In this document: positions 36,690 to 48,576 of the stretch, piece by piece
Layout: each line of letters opens with the position of its first letter
Position numbering within the stretch: the first letter of the stretch is position 1
Assembly: GCA_965112735.1 (NCBI GenBank)
Contig: OZ218952.1
Span: 124,001-188,000 of the forward strand
Source: Phaeosaccion multiseriatum
Lineage: Eukaryota > Ochrophyta, other classes
DNA length: 64,000 nt
Direction of reading: 5' to 3'
Translations under genes and position numbers: made by a program
Notes under the pieces: model-generated
The model's input: the letters and a program-made list of their open reading frames with translations, nothing else
Database searches by the model: none
Told to the model about the DNA's origin: nothing

Positions 36690-37108
36690 ACACACGCACG
36701 CACGCACGCACACACACCTCCGCCTGCGTTTCTAGCGCCCGCAACTCCACCCTTGATGGCGTTCTTTTGCAGCTCCAGAAGAGACGGGGCATCCTTGCCA
36801 GCGAAGGCCTGATCACATGATGGGAGTGCGTTTTCACCGCGTGAGATAAAAAAACTAAAGACAGGCTGCGCTTTCTACTTCATCGGCCTTGCCTTGTTTG
36901 CGTTCGCAACGTAGGTCGCGTGGTGCTTGTCGTGATGAAGCTTCATGGTGTCCTCATCCACGTAAGGCTCCAGGGCGTCGTAGCTGTACGGAAGATCAGC
37001 AAGCTTGTAGGTAGCAAGCCCGCGAAGCCCAGGGGTGAAAGCGGCCTTCACGGCGGCCTGACGGCACATCTTCCCCCCCCGAACTGCGGCGCCTCGAAGA
37101 GCATTCAT
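35378..37108 (-). CDS. SOD: Mitochondrial Fe/Mn superoxide dismutase
   Basis: Seven exons (37108-36893, 36808-36718, 36578-36410, 36315-36264, 36182-36126, 35766-35755, 35515-35378) encode 244 residues. The first 35 residues are an Arg/Ala-rich mitochondrial presequence. The enzyme shows [73 protein letters not shown] and FWSIVNW; the four metal ligands (His, His, Asp, His) are present. Intron 1 appears to start with GC (AAG|GCAAGG). A 12-base micro-exon encodes exactly DVWE, including the metal-binding Asp. Intron 2 contains a CA microsatellite. It converts superoxide to peroxide. Confidence 0.92.
36651..36717. repeat. CA microsatellite in SOD intron
   Basis: (CA)n with ACGC interruptions spans about 36655-36717, abutting the splice donor on the minus strand (GTGTGTGTG). 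Confidence 0.85.
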
Positions 37109-37393
37109 CGTCGGATCTTTCGAGACGAATGAGTGGGTGCTTGTTTTATAAGTACGGGAAAATCATCGTAAATGCAAGAGCGTAGGAGTACCGTCCATTC
37201 CATCCTGAGTTCGTCACACGTACCGTACTTGAAACAGCGAATATCTTGAAGCACACACACACACACCAAGACGAGGAAGGAGCGAGGAAAATCCAACTGT
37301 GATTGTTCTGTATCACCACATCCATTTGATCCTTTCCCTCCCTTTCTTTTTTCTTTTACCATTTGATTGCTGTAAGCTGTAAAGAGGAGTAAA

Positions 37394-38204
37394 ATGCCCA
37401 TGTGGTGCTTCCTGCTGCTGCTTGTGAATCTGCTGGTTGGGTGTGTGGAAGGATTTATCGGTGCTACAGCTACGGGAGCACAGCGTGGCTGGACCCGCTT
37501 GGCCCTAAGCAACATACCGGAGCCGGAGTACGGGCAACTGCAGCACGCTGGAGTCCTCGTCAGTGATACGGCCAAATCTCTGAAATTCTTCACGGACATC
37601 TTGGGCTTCAAGGACGAGACCCACCTCAGGCCTGACTTGCCTTTTGACGGCGCCTTTGTGAGGGCAGGGGCGCAACAGGTTCATCTGATGGAGCTTCCCA
37701 ACCCGGATCCCACAGAGGGAAGGCCCGCCCATGTGAGTTCCTCTCCTGGCGCCTTTTAAGCTGTGCGAAAAGCCTGTCCAAGCCCTGTAATCTTTGGTTC
37801 CTTATCTACGTAGTAGTAGACAACAGCACAAACAAGTACCAGAAGGCCCATCGCCCAGTCTTGCCGAGAGAGAGACAGAGGGCATACGTTTCCCGAACAA
37901 GCCCATACACTTCCCCAGTAGGGATCTGGTCCCACCACTGGTCCCACCACACACGCGCACACACATTTACACTCACACGCGGCACCGCCATTCTCTTGTG
38001 TCCCATATCGTGTGCTTGACCGCCCCTCTCGCACAGGGGGGCAGGGACAGGCACCTGGCCTTCACCATCAAGGATCTCGAGCCCCTGAAGGAGCGGCTTG
38101 GCCGGGCCAGCGTGGACTACACGGCAAGCAAAAGTGGGAGAAAAGCCATTTTCACCAGAGACCCCGATGGGAACGCCTTTGAGTTCCTCGAAACAGATAC
38201 ATAG
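37394..38204 (+). CDS. Targeted VOC-superfamily (glyoxalase I/dioxygenase-like) protein
   Basis: Exons 37394-37732 and 38037-38204 encode 168 residues. A signal peptide (MPMWCFLLLLVNLLVGCVEG) ends near a GFIGAT junction, so plastid or secretory targeting is likely. The core is a paired beta-alpha-beta-beta-beta fold: LQHAGVLVSDTAKSLKFFTD, ILGFKDE, QVHLMELPNPDP, RHLAFTIKDLEPLKERLG and FTRDPDGNAFEFLE. Candidate metal ligands His, Glu, His and Glu sit at the usual places. Substrate is unknown; close relatives in algae and cyanobacteria are annotated glyoxalase-like. It converges with the PhoD-like gene (169 bp gap) and diverges from SOD (285 bp). Confidence 0.82.
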
Positions 38205-38373
38205 GACATACATAGACAAAATTGTATATACGACTTAACATATGTACACGATAGACACAAACAGAGGGTATGCTATGCCTGGTGATGCGGCGAGGGCAAG
38301 GCGCCACTCACCCGGTGACTCTGCTGCTGGGGGCAGGGGTACCATACCGCTCGCCCTGCCCATACGACTGCCC

Positions 38374-41300
38374 TCACTGATTGCACACTTGGGCGGGAAT
38401 CAACGTTTGCTTGAGATGAACCGTGTTGGTCTCGTCTCGCACAGTCAGCTCGATCTTTTCAATTCCCCCATACTCCTTGTCCGGCGACCAGTCGTCGACG
38501 TAGGTCACATCAATGACGCCGAAATTAGGTACGGCAACAAACTCGCATTCCGAGTTGAGGCGGAGCCCAGCTGGGTCCAGCCGGAAGCCGTCGCAGTCGT
38601 ACCCCACGGCCGTTGAGCGCGTGAGGCCGGAACTCATCACCTGGTAGAGGGGATGCTTCAAGTGGTGTGTTCCGAACCAGTCCGTGTAGGTAGGATGGAA
38701 GCCTTTGTCCAGCATCTTAATGTCGCCCTGAGTGGGAGAGGAGCACGCCCAACGAGGCGGTAAGAGTTAAAAGGCTGCCTATCCATAGCTCCTTGTTCCT
38801 TGAACAATGCAATCTCTCTTCTTACCCAGTGATAATCGCCCGTGAGGATGATGTTGCAGCCGCTGGACGACCCGATTGTGTAGAGGAGCTGCAGAAGGGA
38901 TGCAAACAAATAAATAGACTTATGAGTTCGTGGAAAGGCAACAAGAGTTCGCCGTTGCTGGGGCGGGGCAGATGCGCCGCCTGACTTGACGCACATTTCT
39001 CTGCGCCGATCGGTAGCAGTCAAAGTCGTCGCCTCCGCAGCTCGAATTCACTCCGTTGAGGTCGTGCAGGCCAGGCTGCCCAACCAGCACCGAGGGGGAC
39101 GCGATGAGGCGGAGGGCCGCGGGTGACGCCGCCAACTCCTCTCTTAGCCACTGGCGCTGCTGCCTCCCCAGCACTTCGCAGAAGGGAGAGCCCTCGAAGG
39201 TGTCCTGCAGCTCGCTGCCGTCGGGGGGGCGCAGTTCGCCCGTCTCCGAGTCGAGAAATAGAGACCGTCTGCCGTTTGGGAGGGGGAGGAGGGGGCAAGG
39301 AGAACAAACGTACTGTTGACGGCGGTTTTGGGGATACTTCCCTCAACACCCTCGATGGCATGCTCACCTGCCGAAGATTGGGGACGTGTAGTCACACGCT
39401 TCCTCCCACAGTGGGCTGTTCAGCTTATTGGCCTCCTCCAGGCACCACCCGAACTGAATCTCTTCGTCCTTTGTGCAACAATTTCCCCGACCTGTACCGC
39501 ATTCGATCAATCATGAGACACGACTACTCTGGAAAGAAGCGCCAACCCTGCATGAATCAGCCTTACCGTCCACTCCTCCGTGCAGAAAGTCGGTGCAGTA
39601 GCTCGTGTGGCTGTGTCCCGGGATGGCCAGGACCAGGTCCTCGCACCACTTGGCTCGCGTGTAACACGGCCTCACGTCCCGGTTGTACCTGCGATGCAGC
39701 AAAGGTACACACATACCGCCGGTCAACAAGACCCACCTCCTTCCTCTCGCCTTCTTGTCCAGTCCCAGTGACCCACCTTTCGTCGAGGAGAAAAACGTCA
39801 ATTTCCCTCCCCGGAAACTCTTCGTTGAGCGTGTACTTGTGCCACGCTCCTCTGTGCATATTTCTGCGAGGGCTCTGGGGATCCTCTGTGAGCGCATGCA
39901 TCACCGGGTGGCGCCGACGATCGAGGGTCAGGGTTAGGCGGGTGGCCGGGTGGGTGAAATATCCTCTCCCCATCTCAATCTCACCTCCCATTGCGTCCAG
40001 AAAGAGTTTAATGAATACCCACTTGGAAGGTAGCCGATGGTCGCCGTCGTTGTACCTAGAGAAGAATAGAGATCTGCTCAGAGGATGTGTCAACGTTTTG
40101 CCCGCCCCCCCTCCCACGCCCTTACCACTCGTGGTCGTCGTATATCCCCTGCCCAACGGAGAGCCAACGGCAGCAGAGAGGCAGAGAGCGAGGACGGTCA
40201 GACAACAGAGAAGCATGTCGATGGTCTTTGGCAGTGTGTGTGTATGCGCGTGTGAGACAAAGGCGGCGCTGACGTCTGGAGTGCGTCTGTGACATGGAAG
40301 ATAAAGCCTGTTTCTTCACACACCATGATTCTTTTCGGGCACATGCTGAGGTCCATTCCTCGAGGTGGAAAGTGCCCCTTTCTCTTCTCCTTGGGGCACA
40401 TGAAGTCCAGAAAGCTGCAGGGGGAGGGCGGGGGGGGGCGGGGGTCAGTGGGGAGTGGGAAGGAGGGGGAGTATTCCAAGACCATTCCACGACTTTCCGC
40501 GCCGTGTCTTTCCGCGAGTGAGATATACTACTGGAATGCGGTGCGGGGGGGCTCTTACGTCCCCACGCACTCCTGCACGCGTGCAGTCACTTGAAGCTCG
40601 ATATGTTCGCACTAGACGCACCAACTCACTCACTCAACTCACTCACTCACAACCTCCATCCACTCCCTCATCCCTCCACTCACTCACTAAAAAACTCACC
40701 CTCACTGACTCATCCCCCCCCTCCCTCCACTCCCTCACCCTCTCCCTTCACTCATTCCCTCCCTCCCTTCCTCCTCTCACTCACCCACGCACTCACTTAC
40801 TCACGCAGGCTCTCATGCACTCAAGCACTCCCTCACCATCTACCCCCCTCCCTCTACTCCCTCCCTCCATCCCTCCCTCCCTCCCACCCTTCCTCCATCA
40901 CTCCCTTCCTCCCCCCCTCCCTCCATCACATTTCTCACCCCTCCTTCCACTCTCCCCCCCCCCCCCTCTCACCCCCTCCCTCCACTCCTTCCCTCCCTCT
41001 CCTCCCTCACTCACGCATTGTAGTCGGGGTGGTTTAACATGGTGCGGTACTTCCCCATCACGTGCTCCACGTCTCCAGCCAAACACCAAGGTCTACCGGG
41101 AGGAGGTAAAAAAGGAAAAAATGCTGGGCAAGGTGAACAACGTCTTGGCAAGGACCTCGTTTCGCACGCACTCTGTTTTGTAGAAGACATCCTCTTGGAT
41201 GCAGTTGCACTCCGTCGCGTTGGGGGCTCCTTCGCAGTTCACATCCGGGTAGTCTCCATAGATGAAATCTCCGAGCCAGATCCACACGTCAGGATCGGCT

Positions 41301-41816
41301 GGGATCACGCCGCCCTGCCAGATTGGCTGACTCCCCTCGTCTTCAACGCCTTTGGCACTTCACCGATCCCAAACCGGACAGGGGGGAGGAGGCGTCAGCA
41401 GCAGCCGTTGCTGCGAATTAGATTCCATACCGATGGACTACTTACGTGCAGGATCCAAAGGCAATTCTTGTCACGAGGGTCTGTTGCTGATGCTGCTGCT
41501 GCTCCTCTGCAGGTGCAGGTGCAGTGTGTCTCTCATTGCCTCGTCCCACCTTGACTTGTATCACCATGAAGACAAGCCCAAACAAGAGGAGCAGTACCAT
41601 AGGCATACCAAGGATTCGGTGCCGATGGTCCAAGTGCCACCACTCTGGCCGCTCCCCCGGCTGGTGCTGGTGCAGCTGCTGCTCCTCCTGCTCGTCCTCC
41701 TCTCCTGACCCTGGAGAGGGCACTGCACTCTGTTCATCGTCATCGCTCGGAGGTCCTTGTGCCTCGTTGCTCAACGGCACATGACTCCCCCTCAGTGTGG
41801 CTCTATTAAATGGCAT
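38374..41816 (-). CDS. Membrane-anchored PhoD-like alkaline phosphatase/phosphodiesterase
   Basis: Exons are 41816-41446, 41357-~41156, ~41064-41015, 40414-40324, 40148-40126, 40055-39777, 39688-39567, 39491-39368, 39268-38995, 38888-38826 and 38727-38374. The N-terminus is cytosolic Gln/Glu-rich, then one membrane segment (MPMVLLLLFGLVFMVIQV). The PhoD core shows RIAFGSCT, PDVWIWLGDFIYGD, MLNHPDYN, GIYDDHEWYNDGDHRLP, FLLDERR, QRQWLREEL, SVLVG and NIILTGDYHW, with acidic and His residues that bind metal. The Cys-rich insert (DVNCEGAPNATECNC) and EF-like details are typical of algal forms. The junction of exons 2 and 3 is uncertain. The large intron 40415-41014 is a pyrimidine-rich repeat. Product: about 650 residues, probably extracellular or vesicular phosphate scavenging. 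Confidence 0.82.
40610..41010. repeat. Degenerate CTCACTCCCTCC-type low-complexity block
   Basis: About 400 bp of nearly pure pyrimidine on the plus strand, built from CTCACT, CCCTCC and TCCAT words, lies inside the PhoD-like gene intron (40415-41014). On the transcribed strand it is purine-rich (GAGTGAGGGAGG). Confidence 0.85.
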
Positions 41817-42084
41817 ATTGTTGTCCAACACTCTCTCTCTCCCACACTCTATCTCCCCGCACTCCAAGCGGGTATTATGATACGGATTACTTTTGGACAA
41901 AGATTCGATATTTTTTTCTCCGAGGGCGGATGTGCGCGCGTGCGCTACAACTCTCGACTAGTCGGACTTTTTTTTTTTTCTGTTTTGCCATGCAGTATCG
42001 ACCCTGGAATGAAAATCAGGCCGGCTGGCGCCGATAATCAGTAATCAGATAACCTTGTCCAGGGTCGAGCAGTACTGCTGCGGG

Positions 42085-45772
<3,688 letters not shown>

Positions 45773-46295
45773 GATGAGTTCTGCAGGGCAGCAGCAGAGG
45801 CTTTCCTTACGAGTTGGAGGCGAGGGGGGGGGGGGGAAATATACCACCAACACGCCCACCCTCTCCGCAGAGGATTTCCGGAACCTTTTCCTTCCGGGGG
45901 TGGGTTTACAATAGCAAAAATGGACAGCACCACCCTTGTCCCTGCAGGATACACGGCAGGCAATTTCGATGGAGACAAAAAGGGAGAGTGGGACTTTGCG
46001 ACGGTGGCCATAGACTGAGCTGTGGCGGTGGGAGGGTGCCAAGAGTCTTTTTAACGTCATTCAAACATCCACAATGGTGGACAGCACCACCCTCGTCCTT
46101 GCGGGAAATACGGCAGGCAGTTTCGACGGAGAGAACAATGGAGAGGATGACGTTGTGGCGGTGGCCATGGACCTCATCTCTATACTTCCTATTTTCCGTT
46201 CCGTTCCGTTCTTGTTGTTGTTCTGACCGTCAAGCCTGAGACATGATCTCTCCGCTGGGGGGAATAACTCACCGCCGCCATCACGCGCGGCGCCG
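45773..46295. other. Region upstream of DHX15 with duplicated FG-GAP-like peptide remnants
   Basis: This 523-bp stretch holds the DHX15 promoter plus two related short plus-strand reading frames described separately. It also has C and G homopolymer runs (45660-45678, 45825-45836). No intact gene is supported. Confidence 0.45.
45920..46170 (+). pseudogene. Two diverged copies of an FG-GAP-like peptide
   Basis: Frame 45920-46018 encodes a 32-residue peptide with DSTTLVPAGYTAGNFDGD. Frame 46074 onward encodes VDSTTLVLAGNTAGSFDGEN. They align over about 95 bases with roughly 75-80% identity and are offset by about 154 bp. The NFDGDKKGEWDFATVAID part resembles an FG-GAP/VCBS blade. Both are too short to be a domain, so they are likely remnants of a repeat protein gene. 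Confidence 0.45.
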
Positions 46296-46936
46296 TTGGT
46301 ACCAACACCCAGCAACACGGGAAGAAGTGTGCTCGCATCGCCATCGTCAGGAGTGCCAGCACCATCGTCAGCAGCAGCACTGGGGGGGGACGAGGGGCCC
46401 TGCGTCTTCTTGAGCCATACCAGGGAGAAGAATCGGGACTTTGTATCTCTGCTGTGCGACCAGCTAGAGGAACGGAAATTTCCAGTTTCTTTGACGATCG
46501 GAGCCTGAAGGTAGGAGGCCGTTGGAGGAAAGAGATACTCTGTGCGGCTCGCAACACCCCACTTGGCGTGTTCGTGCTGAGTCCGGAATTTGTGCGCAGA
46601 GCGCTGCCTCTTCGGGAGCTACAAATCTCTCTGGACAGGGAGAAAAGCAACAAGCGAGGCGAAGCTGCTCCCCGTGCTCTTCGAGCTGACGAGTGATGAA
46701 TGCTCCGACACCGAGCTACTGCAAGAACACCATTTTTTATTTTATTTTTGGGGGAAGGCGGGAACTGCGATTGGCTTGCTGAGGGGAAGAGGGCGGACCA
46801 GCTTGCGAAGGAACTGCTGGAGAGTGTGAGTGAAGTAGAGTGTCTCCGTACTGACATGCGTGAAAGGTACACTGAGTTGGCCGTGCGAGTGGCCAAAGAA
46901 GTAGAGAAGTCACTCAGAGCGAGAGCTCGAGGCTGA
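46296..46936 (+). pseudogene. Frameshifted TIR-domain gene remnant
   Basis: The first frame reads CVFLSHTREKNRDFVSLLCD then EERKFPV (from about 46400). After a one-base loss near 46488 a second frame continues FFDDRSLKVGGRWRKEILCA and LGVFVLSPEFVRRALPLREL. A further shift near 46655 gives AKLLPVLFELTSDECSD, and one more near the T run at 46737-46752 gives RADQLAKELLESVSEVECL. Together these follow the betaA-to-alphaE order of a plant-type TIR domain (NADase/immune-receptor signalling family). No intron can explain one-base shifts, so it is either decayed or mis-sequenced. No start codon or downstream domain is intact. Confidence 0.65.
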
Positions 46937-47516
46937 GCAGATTTGATACCTTCAGATAATTTGTTTCTGTTGCCTTCGCTCAGATGTGCTACAGGTGCTA
47001 CCCAGCGCAGAGTAGGTCGGACAGCAGCGGCTGCTATACGATTCAAAGTGACGTGATGACTAGGACGCCTCCCTTGGGAAGGCCCTCCCCCCCCTGTCCT
47101 GGCTGCCTACCTTTAATTCCAAAATGATTAAAACCATGCGTGATACGTTACCCTTGCGTACAGAAAGGGAGGGAGGGGAAAAGGGGTAATGAGGGTAAAA
47201 GGTAATGTATATATATTACACCCTTAAGTGCCATCTATGTAAAAGGTAAAGGGAAAAGAAAGAAAAAAAATCCCCGCATCTGTGAATGAAAAACACCACC
47301 AACGCGCCTAGGACCCCCCCTGGGTTGAACCCCCTTCCTCCATTTGCTCCCCACTCTCTCTCTCCATTCTCTCGAACGCTGGAAGAAAGGGAAGGAGGAG
47401 GAGTGAGAGTAGGGGCTGGGACGAAACTCTTAGGTGTTCACCAAGGAAAAGAGGGGGCGGAGCAGCAGCAAGAGCAGCTTACGAGACAGACAGCAGGAGC
47501 AAACAGGTGAAGAGCC
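46937..47516. other. Intergenic region upstream of the CWC21-like gene
   Basis: This is 580 bp with no exon. It includes AT-rich GTAAT-n-ATTAC sequence near 47203-47218, repeated gtaaaaggtaa words, and a purine-rich stretch just before 47517. It is likely the promoter and 5' UTR of the downstream gene. Confidence 0.4.
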
Positions 47517-48491
47517 ATGTACGGCGGTGTGGGCCTTCCGACGGCCAGGGGAACCGGGACAAATGGGCACATCTCGGGGAATAAGGGCTTTCTGAAGCCT
47601 CAGCAAGTGCGGGAGAGGGTGGAGCGGAATGTGATCGGGGAAGCGCAGGCCTCCAACAGCTGGAAGAACACGAGCGGAGGCCGGAAGGCCAACGCCGACC
47701 TGCTGCAGCATCAAAAGAGGCGCCAGGTAGAGGCCAAGTTGTTTGAGTTGCGGGATGCGATGGCGGAGAGAGGCTACGCGGAGGAGGATATCGACGCCAA
47801 AGTGGAGCACACCAGGAAGCTCCTGCTGGACGGGTTGGCAGAGGAGGAGGTGCGGAGTTCCCCGCCCGCGAGCAGCCAGGCCTTGGCGAACAATTCCCAC
47901 GCCAGGGCTAATCGGAAGAACGACGACAATGCGAGGATGGCAAATGCCTTTGGCCTGGGGACTGATTATCAACCAGGGGACTCCTTCAATGAGGAGGCAC
48001 AAGAGCGCAAGAGACAGCAGCGACAGGCAGAGAAACAGGCCAAGCAGCTGCAGCGAGAGAAGGACGCCAAGTTGAAGGCCAAGAGGGAGAAAGAGAGGGC
48101 AAAGGAGGAGAGGAGGCGGGCTACGGCTGCGTCGGACGAAGACGATGATGGTCAAGGAGAGGCGTCTGGCAAGGCCGAGGGCAGGGAGGATGTGGAGAGT
48201 AGCAGTGCGGAGAGGGCCACAAGTGGCGGTAACAGGCGTGGTCGGGCGAAGAAGAGCAGTAACAGACGCGGACGGCGATCGCGATCTGCCTCTTCCTCGT
48301 CCTCCTCTTCGTCGAGCAGCAGCAGTAGTAGCAGTAGCAGCAGTAGCAGCAGCAGCAGCAGCAGTAGTAGTAGCAGTAGTAGTAGTAGTAGTAGTAGCAG
48401 TAGCAGTAGCAGTAGCAGCAGCAGCAGCGGCAGCAGTAGGAGGGGTGGCAGCAGAAAGGGGGCTCCGGCCAGGAAACGCAAGCGTGCTTAG
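47517..48491 (+). CDS. CWC21: CWC21/SRRM2-like spliceosomal protein with long serine tail
   Basis: An intronless gene of 324 residues. The N-terminus MYGGVGLPTARGTGTNGHIS is the hallmark of Cwc21/SRRM2 (yeast and human start MYNGIGL..TPRGSGTNGYV). The cwf21 helix region follows (LLQHQKRRQVEAKLFELRDA, then GYAEEDIDAKVEHTRKLLL). A Lys/Glu/Arg coiled segment leads to a polyserine tract of more than 50 Ser (48290-48430) and a basic end (ARKRKRA). In Cwc21 this N-terminal element binds Prp8/Snu114 in the activated spliceosome; the Ser-rich tail recalls the RS domain of SRRM2. The stop is 85 bp from the convergent gene. Confidence 0.92.
   Translation: MYGGVGLPTARGTGTNGHISGNKGFLKPQQVRERVERNVIGEAQASNSWKNTSGGRKANADLLQHQKRRQVEAKLFELRDAMAERGYAEEDIDAKVEHTRKLLLDGLAEEEVRSSPPASSQALANNSHARANRKNDDNARMANAFGLGTDYQPGDSFNEEAQERKRQQRQAEKQAKQLQREKDAKLKAKREKERAKEERRRATAASDEDDDGQGEASGKAEGREDVESSSAERATSGGNRRGRAKKSSNRRGRRSRSASSSSSSSSSSSSSSSSSSSSSSSSSSSSSSSSSSSSSSSSSSSSSSGSSRRGGSRKGAPARKRKRA
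48290..48432 (+). repeat. AGC/AGT serine-codon repeat tract
   Basis: A run of TCC/TCG then AGC and AGT codons encodes uninterrupted serine in the CWC21-like gene. The mixture of two codons suggests an old, partly interrupted trinucleotide expansion. Confidence 0.9.
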
Positions 48492-48576
48492 GAGTGGCAC
48501 CCAACCACTAAAGAGTGGAATTTGTACATTGAATTACATGACCCTCGGCTTGACAGAAGCAATGTAATATAAACAA

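Noticed and set aside
39123-40292. 389-codon plus-strand ORF
   Set aside because: Antisense of PhoD-like exons with clear GIYDDHEW and NDGDH motifs on the minus strand; the plus product is low complexity.
40546-40600. Possible extra exon in the PhoD-like gene (SDCTRAGVRGD)
   Set aside because: Including it breaks the phase, whereas joining 41015 directly to 40414 gives PDYN-A-FLDFM in frame as families expect.
40455-41183. 242-codon Ser/Pro/Thr ORF
   Set aside because: Translation of the pyrimidine-rich intronic repeat; no start context or domain.
46189-47046. 285-codon minus-strand ORF
   Set aside because: It is antisense to the TIR remnant, has no family-like motif and is Ser/Arg-rich as expected from reverse reading of GC-rich coding DNA.
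47430-48500. 356-codon minus-strand ORF rich in Ala/Thr/Leu
   Set aside because: Antisense of the CWC21-like gene; length is caused by the serine-codon repeat lacking stops in other frames.
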